Of a stretch of DNA of 64,000 bases, positions 26,017 to 33,866 are shown in pieces. Where the stretch lies: the NCBI GenBank assembly GCA_050014015.1, contig JBEKEC010000003.1, positions 1 to 64,000 of the forward strand, given 5' to 3'. A model generated the notes under the pieces. That model was not told the origin of the DNA and searched no databases. It was given only the letters and a program-made list of their open reading frames with translations. The translations under genes and the position numbers were made by a program. Source of the DNA: PALSA-1353 sp050014015 (GTDB lineage: Bacteria > Planctomycetota > Phycisphaerae > Tepidisphaerales > Tepidisphaeraceae). How positions within the stretch are numbered: the stretch's first letter is position 1; each line of letters opens with the position of its first letter.

Positions 26017-29000
26017 TTAACATACACTCACCGCCAGGCCGATGTGGTTGAGGCTGAAATCGAAGAACCGGGCTCGGGCGTTGGGAGACTCCTCCCGCAA
26101 CATCTGCCGGACAGCGCCGACATCCGTCGGAGATTTGCACACCATCAGCAAAAACCCCCCGCCGCCGGCGCCAAGCAGCTTGGCTCCGTGCAGATGCGGG
26201 CGAACCCGATCGAGCATGTCGTCGATCTCGGGTGTCGTGCTGTTGGGATCGAGCTGTTTGTTCAGCCGCCAGGCAACGTCGATCAATCCGCCGAACGCCG
26301 CAAGGTCCTTGCGGGACATCGCCTCGGCAACCAGCGGAGGCAACGCGTGAATTTGTTTCAACGTGGCCATCGCCTGGCGATCGCGGTCCAGGTATCGGCC
26401 CACCACCTGTTGCAGAATGTTTTTCGCCAGCCGGGTGATGCCGGTGTAATAAAGCAGCGTACATCCGTCGTTGGCGTGCGGGTCGAGCACGTCCGACGGG
26501 ACATAATGCACGCGGGCATCGGGCATCAGACCGGGCTCGGTGGTGACAACTTTTACCGCATCGACCACGCCACCGATCTGGTCCTGCCAACCACCGCCGG
26601 TGGTGAGGGCCTGTTCCAATCTGAGAACGGCATAGAAGAGTTCGCGCTGGGTAAGTTGCCGGCCCATCATTCGGGCGATGACCGAGCAGATGGCGGCGCC
26701 CATGATGCTGCTGGTGCCCAGCCCGCTGCCCTTGGGCACCGCGGCCAGCGTGGTCAGCTCGATCCCTCCGCCGAATAGCTCCAGCATCTTTGTCAGCGTG
26801 ACGTTGGCAGGCCAATGGCCGGCCTCGGGCGAAAATCCGCTCAGGGCAAGCGCCGCTTTCACCAGGCCGTATTCGCTGCCGGCCTTTCGGAAATCCATCA
26901 GCGCGTCGAGCTGAGTGATTTCGATCCGGGCGCCCAGGTCGATGGAACCGATGCGGATCAACGGTTCAGGAATCACCCGGCCATAGCAATGGATGGGCGG
27001 TTGCCCGTTCAGATCGATGGCGGCGTTTACGACGCATCCGCCGTTTTCGAGGGAATAAGGGGGCGTATCCGACCAGCCGCCTCCCAGGTCCAATCGGGCC
27101 GGAGCGCGGCCCCAGACGATCTCGTCGCTGCGAAGGCGCTGCACTGGGTGTTGCGACGGCGAATCGCCGGAGATGATGGTCCGTCCCAGGTCGTCAAATG
27201 CCGCCGACTGTGCCCGCTGCGCCCAGGAGAGCGGCGACGCGTGTTCGCTGGGCAAAAGCCCAAGTTCGCTAAGCCACGTGCGCTCCTGCGCATTGAGCAA
27301 TTCATCAAGCCGGCTGAGAATCTGCCCCGCACCGCCTGCCGCTACCATGGATTCGATCGCATGACCAACCGAATGAATGATTCTAGCGAAAACAAACGCC
27401 TGCATTCCCGCGTCGCCGGTTTCGCGGTGGTTCCACGTCGCTTCGGCCAGCACTTGGCGCAGCGTCTCCGCGGGGTCCGCTGACCTCGCCAGCACGTGTG
27501 CCAGATCGGCGCTGCTGAATCCGCTGCCCTGCCGGAACAATCGGCGAAGCGACCGCGACACCTCGCCCGCGCGAATCGCGCCCCGCCGCTCGTGGAACGC
27601 CTCGGGATCGGCCAACTCCAGGATCTCCGCCGCGCTGTAGCGGTCGGCCGCCAGCCAGGCCTGGCGGTTGGCGGCCGGGCCGGTCGGATCGAACGTCCAC
27701 ATCCATTGTGAAAATTCGCCGGCCGATCGAACCGCTGGAAACACCCGGGCGTTCCAAAGGCTGCGCTGCTCGACGGGGATATTTGCCGGCCAGACATCGT
27801 CGCTCTTGGCGCCCATCAACTCGAGCCACTGCGGCATTGGCCGGTTGCAGAACGTGACGCCGGCGGCGAGCGATTCCTTGAACCCGTCGCGCGTCCCGTA
27901 GCATCTCACGAACCAGACGTTTTTGCCGGATCGGTCGCGGCCCGCCTGCACGTCCAGCGCCGCGCCGGCGGGCAGCGACAGCGGCTGCCGAACGTCCACC
28001 CCAACCACCACGTTCTCGCCGGCAAGCGTCAGCGGAGCCGTCAGCGTGCAGCCTTCCACCCACGCCTCGCGGCCAACGACTCCGCCGCCTTCGCGGATGT
28101 CGTTGTTGATGCTCAGCACCAAGCTGCCTTGCTCCACTCCGCGATCATCGCGCAGCAATTCCACCCCACTATCGATGATTTGCCGGGTGGTGCCGAAGTG
28201 CAGGAACGAGCAATGCGGCAGCACTTGCGCAGTGAAGGGGATTCTGCTGAATTGCCTGAACAGCCGATCGAGCAGTTGATCGTTCCACTTCGATCCGCTG
28301 CCGCGCGCGCTGTTGCGGTGATGCTCCGGTGTGACGTCACGGCCAAGGGCGCAGCAGATTTCCCGGTAAAAATCCAGGCCCAATGTTTCGATTGCCCGAC
28401 CGACCTCGCCGGACCAGCGCAGATCGTCACCCGCTTCACCCACGCCGCAGGACCGCAGCAACGCGACGGCAGTGGCGGCGTCGAACGCGATGACACCGAT
28501 ATCCAGCACCGACTGCCCATATCGGTCGATCGCCTGCTGCCGCTCTTGCTCGGCAACGGTTGGTTTCTGCAGGTACAGTCGAACCGCCCCACTGCCCGCC
28601 TGGCCGTTCGGCACGGTGCAGTAGACGCCGTGCCTGGCCGCCCGCTCCGGCGTGGCGTGCGAGCCAAGACCCGTGATGCCGGTGTCGGCAAAACGCACCG
28701 CCACGGGGTCAAAGCTGAGCAGCACGTCGCCTGCGGTGATTACGATCTGACCGTTGCCGGCCGGTGTCGGCGGCAACGCCAGATATGCACCGATCTGCCG
28801 GTCAAACAAAGTATGCGCGATCGCGCTGTCGCTCTCGCCGGGCACCGGAATGAAGATCTTGCCGCACGGCCCATAAGCCGGTAGACGACGCGAATCACCA
28901 CCGGCATGGACAATCAGAACCCGCAACTGCCGCAACGTCGCAAGCCAGCCGCCGGGACCGGACCCTGGCCCGGATGTCCGCCGCAGCACCTCGCACAAAC

Positions 29001-29187
29001 ACAGCACGGTGCTGCCCCCGCTGCCAATGCGTTGCTGCGGCGGGTCGGCAACGACAAGCACCTCGTTCACCCCCGCCAGCAGGCCCAACTTCTGCCGAAG
29101 TTTCAACTGCGATTCGTACGCCGCCCCCTGCGCCGCGTTTGGCGCGGTGATGATCAGAAAATCCCATGGACGGGCGCTTGGATGCAT
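26017..29187 (-). CDS. fkp: Bifunctional fucokinase / L-fucose-1-phosphate guanylyltransferase
   Basis: ATG 29185-29187 (MHPSARPWDFLIITAPNAAQ) is chosen over an upstream ATG because it starts 17 nt after the previous gene and fits the family; the product is 1056 residues. The N-terminal half is the nucleotidyltransferase domain (ADPPQQRIGSGGSTVLCL, LRVLIVHAGGDSRRLPAYGP, ITAGDVLLSFDP). The C-terminal third is a GHMP kinase: ARLDLGGGWSDTPPYSLENGG, PKGSGLGTSSIMGAA as the phosphate-binding loop, and LLGAGGGGFLLMV. Known relatives convert L-fucose to GDP-fucose by salvage. That would give activated fucose for surface glycans or glycoproteins. It is the last gene of a minus-strand run with etfB, etfA and an acyl-CoA dehydrogenase, a combination with no obvious metabolic link. 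Confidence 0.88.
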   Translation of the reverse strand: MHPSARPWDFLIITAPNAAQGAAYESQLKLRQKLGLLAGVNEVLVVADPPQQRIGSGGSTVLCLCEVLRRTSGPGSGPGGWLATLRQLRVLIVHAGGDSRRLPAYGPCGKIFIPVPGESDSAIAHTLFDRQIGAYLALPPTPAGNGQIVITAGDVLLSFDPVAVRFADTGITGLGSHATPERAARHGVYCTVPNGQAGSGAVRLYLQKPTVAEQERQQAIDRYGQSVLDIGVIAFDAATAVALLRSCGVGEAGDDLRWSGEVGRAIETLGLDFYREICCALGRDVTPEHHRNSARGSGSKWNDQLLDRLFRQFSRIPFTAQVLPHCSFLHFGTTRQIIDSGVELLRDDRGVEQGSLVLSINNDIREGGGVVGREAWVEGCTLTAPLTLAGENVVVGVDVRQPLSLPAGAALDVQAGRDRSGKNVWFVRCYGTRDGFKESLAAGVTFCNRPMPQWLELMGAKSDDVWPANIPVEQRSLWNARVFPAVRSAGEFSQWMWTFDPTGPAANRQAWLAADRYSAAEILELADPEAFHERRGAIRAGEVSRSLRRLFRQGSGFSSADLAHVLARSADPAETLRQVLAEATWNHRETGDAGMQAFVFARIIHSVGHAIESMVAAGGAGQILSRLDELLNAQERTWLSELGLLPSEHASPLSWAQRAQSAAFDDLGRTIISGDSPSQHPVQRLRSDEIVWGRAPARLDLGGGWSDTPPYSLENGGCVVNAAIDLNGQPPIHCYGRVIPEPLIRIGSIDLGARIEITQLDALMDFRKAGSEYGLVKAALALSGFSPEAGHWPANVTLTKMLELFGGGIELTTLAAVPKGSGLGTSSIMGAAICSVIARMMGRQLTQRELFYAVLRLEQALTTGGGWQDQIGGVVDAVKVVTTEPGLMPDARVHYVPSDVLDPHANDGCTLLYYTGITRLAKNILQQVVGRYLDRDRQAMATLKQIHALPPLVAEAMSRKDLAAFGGLIDVAWRLNKQLDPNSTTPEIDDMLDRVRPHLHGAKLLGAGGGGFLLMVCKSPTDVGAVRQMLREESPNARARFFDFSLNHIGLAVSVC

Positions 29188-29204
29188 AGGCAATACAGGT
29201 TGGA

Positions 29205-30950
29205 TTACGAAACCGGCGGCACGGGGCCAGCCAGAGTCGCGTACTCGTCCAGCGGGCTGCGATCCCCACTGGTGACCAACTCCAAGTCCTGGCGGAGAAT
29301 CGCCAGACGGGTCTCGATGAACCGGCGGGCTACGGCCTGCTTGCGCGGGCTGCCCTTCGCCTGGGCCAGGAAAAGATGCCCCACCAGCACCGTGATGGCC
29401 GAATCGACCAGCCGTCGGCCGTGCAGGTCGATGTATCCCGATCCCTTTACCTTGGCGAACGCCACCGCCTTGAGCACCAGTTCCCTGGCCTCGACCAGTT
29501 TCAACTTGAGCCGATTGAGAACGTCGTCGGCCCAGTCCTTCTGCTCCAGTTCCTCGACGCGATTCTCGAAGGCGCCGCTGCACACTCCGCGCACCGCCGC
29601 CACGATCTGCAATTGGCTGGTTCCTTCATAGATCGTCGTGATGCGTGCATCGCGCAGATGCCGCTCCACCGGATAATCCTTCATGTATCCCGATCCGCCC
29701 AGCACCTGGATCGCCTCGTTGGCCACCTTCACGCACATCTCCGAAGCATAGTATTTGCTCATCGGCGTGAGCATGCCGTTCAGACGCTTGTAAACTCGCG
29801 CATCGTTCTTGCGCCGTTTGAGTTCCTCCGCGTCGGTGGGCGGGCGGGTTTCCAGAACGCGCAGATTGTTGTTCTCCAGATCGCAGATGCGCGCGGTCTC
29901 GTACACCAGCGCCCGTGCCGCTTCGATGGCGATCTTCATGTCCGTAACCATCTCGGCCACCGCCGGCAGTTTCTCGATCGATACGCCGAACTGTTTACGC
30001 GCGTAGGCGTAGCGGCGGGCCACGCGGAAGGCGGCCTCGGCGATGCCCAGCGATTGGGCCGCGATGCCCACCCGGGCTCCGTTCATCAGGCTCATCACGT
30101 ACGGCACCAGTCCACGCTGCCGTTCCCCGATCAGCAGCGCAGGGGCATCGTCATAGACCAGTTCGCAGGTCGGCGAACCGTGGATGCCCAGTTTCTCTTC
30201 CAGATGGCGCACCCGGATGCGGTTTGAGCGTTCGGCAAGGAACAGGCTGAGGCCGCGCCCATCGGTGGTTCCCGCCTCCGACCGCGCCAGCGTCAGCAAA
30301 ACCTCGCCGCAACCGTTGGTGATGAATCGTTTCACTCCCGTCAGCCGCCAGCGCCCCTCTTCATCCTGCCACGCCCGCAACGACACCGCTTGCAGGTCCG
30401 ATCCCGCGTCCGGTTCCGTCAGCACCATCGCGCCCGTCAACTCCCCTCGGGCAAAACGCGGCAGGAACTGGTCCTTCACCGGCTGCTCGGCAAATGCGTT
30501 GATCGTGTCCGCGATTCCCTGCAACCCGAACAGATTCATCAGCGAGGCGTCGCCCCGGCTGACGATCTCGTTGGCCATCGTGTAAATCAAGTTGGGGCAA
30601 TTCAGCCCGCCGTACTGCCGAGGCAGCGTGAACCCCATCAAATCGGCCTGGGCAAGCGCCTTGAGATTCTCGCGCATCGAACGATGCAGCGTGACCGTCC
30701 CGTTTTCGTTCAGGAGATTGCCTTGCCGGTCGATCTCCTCGGCGCGCGGGGCGATGTGGTTGGCGGCGATGTCACCCACGATGCACAGAATCCGCCGGTA
30801 ATTGTCGATCGCATCGGCCGCATCCAGCGGGGCATAGCCGCCATCGGCCGCGCCGCTAAAATCGTCCTCCTGCGCCGCGGCTATCTCGGCCAGGTCGAGG
30901 TGTCCGAATAGGAACTGGATATCGTCGTTGTCGGTGAAATAGTTGCCCAT
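29205..30950 (-). CDS. Acyl-CoA dehydrogenase
   Basis: The 581-residue flavoprotein has the family blocks GFTLPRQYGGLNCPNL, MVLTEPDAGSDLQAV (FAD/substrate contact), GVKRFITNG, EKLGIHGSPTCELVYDD, ARKQFGVSIEKLPAV and YEGTSQLQIVAAVRGV, where Glu of YEGTS is the usual catalytic base position. It is about 200 residues longer than short-chain enzymes, with an extended N-terminus and a C-terminal helical part, as in the long FadE-like group. Electrons should pass to the ETF encoded just upstream (etfA stop 21 nt before). The acyl substrate is not deducible. Confidence 0.93.
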   Translation of the reverse strand: MGNYFTDNDDIQFLFGHLDLAEIAAAQEDDFSGAADGGYAPLDAADAIDNYRRILCIVGDIAANHIAPRAEEIDRQGNLLNENGTVTLHRSMRENLKALAQADLMGFTLPRQYGGLNCPNLIYTMANEIVSRGDASLMNLFGLQGIADTINAFAEQPVKDQFLPRFARGELTGAMVLTEPDAGSDLQAVSLRAWQDEEGRWRLTGVKRFITNGCGEVLLTLARSEAGTTDGRGLSLFLAERSNRIRVRHLEEKLGIHGSPTCELVYDDAPALLIGERQRGLVPYVMSLMNGARVGIAAQSLGIAEAAFRVARRYAYARKQFGVSIEKLPAVAEMVTDMKIAIEAARALVYETARICDLENNNLRVLETRPPTDAEELKRRKNDARVYKRLNGMLTPMSKYYASEMCVKVANEAIQVLGGSGYMKDYPVERHLRDARITTIYEGTSQLQIVAAVRGVCSGAFENRVEELEQKDWADDVLNRLKLKLVEARELVLKAVAFAKVKGSGYIDLHGRRLVDSAITVLVGHLFLAQAKGSPRKQAVARRFIETRLAILRQDLELVTSGDRSPLDEYATLAGPVPPVS

Positions 30951-30971
30951 GGGCTATCGTTCCAATTCATC

Positions 30972-32000
30972 TCATCCGCGCTCGCGGATCGCCTTGATCA
31001 TCATCGGGATCACCTTATTGAGGTCTCCGACAATCCCATAATGGGACACGCCGAAGATCGGGGCATCCTTGTCCCAGTTGATGGCGATGATCTTGGCGGA
31101 TTCTTCCATTCCCGCCCGATGCTGCACGGCGCCGCTGATGCCGCAGGCGACGTACAGCGCCGGCCGCACCGTCGTGCCCGTTTGTCCGACCTGATGTTCC
31201 TTGCCGACGAAGCCGCTGTCGACGGCCGCGCGGCTGGCGCCGACCGCGCCGCCCAACACACCCGCCAGATCGTGGATCAACCGGAAATTATCCTTGCTCC
31301 CCACCCCCCCGCCGCCGCCGACGATGATCCTGGCCCCTTTCAGATTCACCTTGCGTTTCACGCGATGCCGCTCGATCAGACGCACCGCCTGCTCGAAATC
31401 ATTGAACTCGATTTTCTCCTCGATGATCTGCCCGCTACGGCGCGGATCGCCGTCGCCCATCCGCAGCACGCCTTCGCGGACGGTGGCCATCTGCGGCCAG
31501 CGGTCGTGGTTGACGATGGTCGCGATGATGTTCCCGCCGAACGCCGGGCGGATCTGAAGCAGAAGGTTTTCATGGGTGATCTTCGTCCGCGGATCGGTGT
31601 AAGCGCCGATCCGCAAATCGGTGCAATCCGCGGTGAGACCGGCGCGCATCTCCGAGGCAATGCGCGGGGCCAGGTCCCGGCCCAGGGGCGTCGCCCCGTA
31701 CAGGACGATCTGCGGCTTGTACTTGCCGATCAACTGGCACAGAGCTCGCGCATAAGGGAGCGTCCGGTAGTATTCCAGGCGCGTGTCGTTGACGTAATAC
31801 ACGCGCTCCACCCCGTGTGCGATGAGCCGGTAGGACAGCTCGCGCACATTCCATCCCACCAAAACCGCGCCGACGCCGACTCCCAGCTCGTCCGCCAACT
31901 CCCGTGCCTTGGAGCACATCTCCACCGACGTATCGCTCAGGTGCTCGTCTTCCTGCTCGGCGTAAATCCAAACTTCGCCTTTACGATTCGGTTCAATCAT
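30972..32000 (-). CDS. etfA: Electron transfer flavoprotein subunit alpha
   Basis: ATG 31998-32000 (MIEPNRKGEVWIYAEQED) is used rather than the ATG 27 nt upstream because it fits the family start and has AGG 7 nt before it. The 342-residue product has the ETF-alpha N-terminal domain (LYGATPLGRDLAPRIA) and the C-terminal FAD domain with VGGGGGVGSKDNFRLI, GASRAAVDSGF, QVGQTGTTVRPALYVACGISGAVQHRAGM and INWDKDAPIF. It carries the FAD of the heterodimer and sends electrons from acyl-CoA dehydrogenase to the quinone pool via ETF:quinone oxidoreductase, which is not in this window. Confidence 0.94.
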   Translation of the reverse strand: MIEPNRKGEVWIYAEQEDEHLSDTSVEMCSKARELADELGVGVGAVLVGWNVRELSYRLIAHGVERVYYVNDTRLEYYRTLPYARALCQLIGKYKPQIVLYGATPLGRDLAPRIASEMRAGLTADCTDLRIGAYTDPRTKITHENLLLQIRPAFGGNIIATIVNHDRWPQMATVREGVLRMGDGDPRRSGQIIEEKIEFNDFEQAVRLIERHRVKRKVNLKGARIIVGGGGGVGSKDNFRLIHDLAGVLGGAVGASRAAVDSGFVGKEHQVGQTGTTVRPALYVACGISGAVQHRAGMEESAKIIAINWDKDAPIFGVSHYGIVGDLNKVIPMMIKAIRERG

Positions 32001-32045
32001 GGCAAGCCTGTGTGCCCTGGGGCACAACCGCTGAATCTATTTCCC

Positions 32046-32975
32046 TCATCCCAACGTATGGTCCTTGATCAACTCATGTATCATTTGCCGCACGGCGTTC
32101 TCGTTCGGCTCCACCGGCGTGAATCCCTCCTTGGTCAGCACGATGGATTGCACGCGGTGCACCTTGGTCGGCGAGCCGCTCATGCCGCACCACTTCAAGT
32201 CGGCCTTGACGTCGTCCAGGTCCCACTGCTCGATGAGCAAACCGCCGGCCTTAAGCAGCTCGCCGCGACGGGCTTGCTCGGCTTCCTTCTCCGCAGCCGA
32301 GGCGGAGGCCATCGCCGCCGCCACCTGGTTGCCGATCTCACCCGGACAGCGGGCGCGCTTGAACCGCATGACCCGCTTGGCAGCCGCCGGTCGCGGGTCG
32401 TTGGCGCTGTCCAACACCGTCAACAACAGCGGCAACCTCGCCTCCAGAATCTCCCATCCGTTACCGACGTCGCGCCGCACTCGGATCGTGCGATCCGTCA
32501 AATCAATCAGCTTCTCGAAATAAGTCACCTGCGCGACACCCAGCTTCTCCGCCAGTTGCGGTCCCACCTGGGCCGTGTCGCCGTCGATGGCCTGCCGCCC
32601 GCAGAACACCAGGTCGAACCGGTCGATCTTGTGAATCGCCCGGCTGAGGATATAGCTGGTGGCCAACGTATCGCTGGCAGCCGCGCGCCGGTCGTTGACC
32701 AGAATGGCCCGATCGGCGCCCCGGTACAAACTCTCGCGCAGCACCTCGGCCGCCCCCATCGGCCCCATCGTCAACACCGTCACGCTGCCCCCGAACCCAT
32801 CGCGGATTTGCAACGCCGCTTCCAACGCGTGCAGATCGTCCGGATTGAACACCGCCGCCAACGCGCCGCGATTGACCGTCCCGTCTGCCTTCATCGCCTC
32901 GCCCGTGACATTGCCAGTGTCCGGCACCTGCTTCACGCAAACGATGCTGTCGTATCCCACCTGCGTTTTCTCCAA
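32046..32975 (-). CDS. etfB: Electron transfer flavoprotein subunit beta
   Basis: The 309-residue protein begins YDSIVCVKQVPDTGNVTGEAMKADGTVNR and shows NPDDLHALEAAL, VTVLTMGP, DRAILVNDRRAAASDTLATSYIL and FVFCGRQAIDGDTAQVGPQLAEKLG, all ETF-beta blocks. At 309 residues it is longer than classic 250-residue EtfB, with an extra loop (AMASASAAEKEAEQARRGELL) as in the FixA-like group that includes bifurcating ETFs. Whether it bifurcates cannot be decided from sequence. It is the first gene of the etfBA-dehydrogenase-fkp run; the leader at 32976-33050 has no clear promoter. Confidence 0.93.
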   Translation of the reverse strand: MEKTQVGYDSIVCVKQVPDTGNVTGEAMKADGTVNRGALAAVFNPDDLHALEAALQIRDGFGGSVTVLTMGPMGAAEVLRESLYRGADRAILVNDRRAAASDTLATSYILSRAIHKIDRFDLVFCGRQAIDGDTAQVGPQLAEKLGVAQVTYFEKLIDLTDRTIRVRRDVGNGWEILEARLPLLLTVLDSANDPRPAAAKRVMRFKRARCPGEIGNQVAAAMASASAAEKEAEQARRGELLKAGGLLIEQWDLDDVKADLKWCGMSGSPTKVHRVQSIVLTKEGFTPVEPNENAVRQMIHELIKDHTLG

Positions 32976-33082
32976 TTTGTGCGACGTCCGCTGGCCGATG
33001 GTTAACCGATAGGACGGTGCAGAGTCAAGCTACAGGGCCGCTTCAGACCGGTTCCCAAAGGGCCATCGCATTTGGCATTTCC

Positions 33083-33122
33083 CCGTCTCCCGGTACTCCG
33101 GGAGAGGGTTGGGGTGAGGGTC
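33083..33122. repeat. Widespread CCCTCACCC-type intergenic repeat, copy 1
   Basis: CTCCCGG-TACT-CCGGGAG (33087-33104) is a perfect 7-bp hairpin followed by AGGGTTGGGGTGAGGG. The reverse form of the tail recurs at about 48397-48420. This kind of element is scattered in many bacterial genomes; it sits here between etfB and the antitoxin-like gene. Confidence 0.6.
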
Positions 33123-33134
33123 TTCTGCCGCCTT

Positions 33135-33302
33135 TCAGCGGGCATCCTTTCTTGAAGGCCGCATGTGTTTCGCAGCACGGATGGACTTGGGAATATGGTA
33201 CCTTTTCAGGTCCTCGGCGATGGCGCGAATGCAATAGCCATGTTTCCGGGCGTATTTGTCCCGGAAATTCCGAGTCTCGGCAATGATCGGGTCTTTTGTC
33301 AT
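33135..33302 (-). CDS. Small antitoxin-like protein
   Basis: ATG 33300-33302 is preceded by AGAGGA at 7 nt. The 55-residue product MTKDPIIAETRNFRDKYARK begins like a family of short proteins (pattern DPIIxEVRxIRDxYAxKxNYDLxAIxxDLK) that accompany PIN-domain toxins. The last 22 residues (after AEDLK) do not fit the family, as if replaced or frameshifted. The plus-strand gene at 33456 belongs to the same family. No toxin gene is adjacent on this strand. Confidence 0.55.
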   Translation of the reverse strand: MTKDPIIAETRNFRDKYARKHGYCIRAIAEDLKRYHIPKSIRAAKHMRPSRKDAR

Positions 33303-33393
33303 GGCAGTTCCTCTAAAATACATATTACTGGCAGCGGCAAGCTGCTACCTTGACTTGAATCTTTCCCGGCACCTGCGCCTCTGCTATGCTGAA

Positions 33394-33459
33394 ATGGTGA
33401 AATTTTTTGTGGAAACAACCATCCCCAGCTACTTGGTGGCCCGGCCGGCACTCCAATGA
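33394..33459 (+). pseudogene. Internally deleted PIN-domain (VapC-like) toxin
   Basis: A 21-codon frame (MVKFFVETTIPSYLVARPAL) matches only the start of PIN-domain toxins of the VETSIPSYLxARPSRD type, including the region of the first catalytic acidic residue (here Glu). It then stops with TGA, and the remaining 130 or so residues with the other acidic residues are gone. The TGA overlaps the ATG of the antitoxin-like gene (ATGA), the arrangement expected at the end of an intact toxin gene. The loss is therefore best explained by an internal in-frame or near-end deletion. Confidence 0.65.
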
Positions 33460-33659
33460 AACCCGAAATTCCACCGACGCAAACGGAAACTGCTGCCGCC
33501 GATGAAGTGCTCCGCGAAGTCTGGCGCATCAAGGACGAACTGTCCGCATCCTACGGCCATGATCTTAACCGGCTCTTTGCCGATGCGCGTGAGCATCAGC
33601 GCAAGTCCGGCCGTCCGTCGGTCAATCTGCAAACGCACCGACATGCCGAGAAGCCGTGA
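33456..33659 (+). CDS. Antitoxin-like protein partnered with the deleted PIN toxin
   Basis: The 67-residue protein contains DEVLREVWRIKDELSASYGHDLNRLFADAREHQRKSGRPSVNL, which matches the short helical proteins encoded downstream of PIN toxins. Its ATG overlaps the stop of the truncated toxin. With the toxin gone it is an orphan antitoxin that might still neutralise related toxins. A strong hairpin follows 60 nt later and may end its transcript. Confidence 0.65.
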   Translation: MKPEIPPTQTETAAADEVLREVWRIKDELSASYGHDLNRLFADAREHQRKSGRPSVNLQTHRHAEKP

Positions 33660-33686
33660 CAAGACCGATCCGTTCTCAAGCCCGCA

Positions 33687-33803
33687 GGTGTACCCAAACT
33701 TTCGGGTGCCGAAGACCGGCCGGAGGACCGGCCGGCTCTGCTTCGAAAATGAGCCGGCCGGTCCTCCGGCCGATTCTCCTTGCCCAGATTTTTGGGCACA
33801 CCC
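33687..33803. repeat. Nested inverted repeat with perfect 22-bp arms
   Basis: CGGCCGGAGGACCGGCCGGC plus TC (33718-33739) is exactly complementary to 33752-33773, leaving the 12-nt loop TGCTTCGAAAAT. Outside it AGGTGTACCCAAA (33687-33699) pairs at 11 of 13 positions with 33791-33803. The whole 117-nt block can fold into one long stem. It lies between the orphan antitoxin and the deaminase gene. It could be a terminator, a REP/MITE-like element or a structured RNA. Confidence 0.8.
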
Positions 33804-33853
33804 AAGCCCGACTGCGAATCGGACATTGTTTGACCCGGTATGGTCCCCCACGC

Positions 33854-33859
33854 TAAATT
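33854..33859 (+). promoter_or_regulatory. Putative -10 box with very short leader before the deaminase gene
   Basis: TAAATT in GCTAAATTTGCGGCCATG, 7 nt before ATG 33867. The same layout occurs before pcm (50776), before the pcm fragment (52878) and before recG (59004). Confidence 0.4.
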
Positions 33860-33866
33860 TGCGGCC

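Noticed and set aside
25688..26815. 375-codon minus-strand frame overlapping the fucokinase gene end
   Set aside because: Mostly a shifted frame of fkp. The last part (MKMKLSLFTDAILASTYGAD) might be a small gene but runs across the terminator hairpin at 25778-25819.
31041..33005. 654-codon plus-strand open frame opposite etfA/etfB
   Set aside because: It is the antisense shadow of two well-supported flavoprotein genes; its translation is low in structure and rich in His/Arg/Pro, with no recognisable motif.
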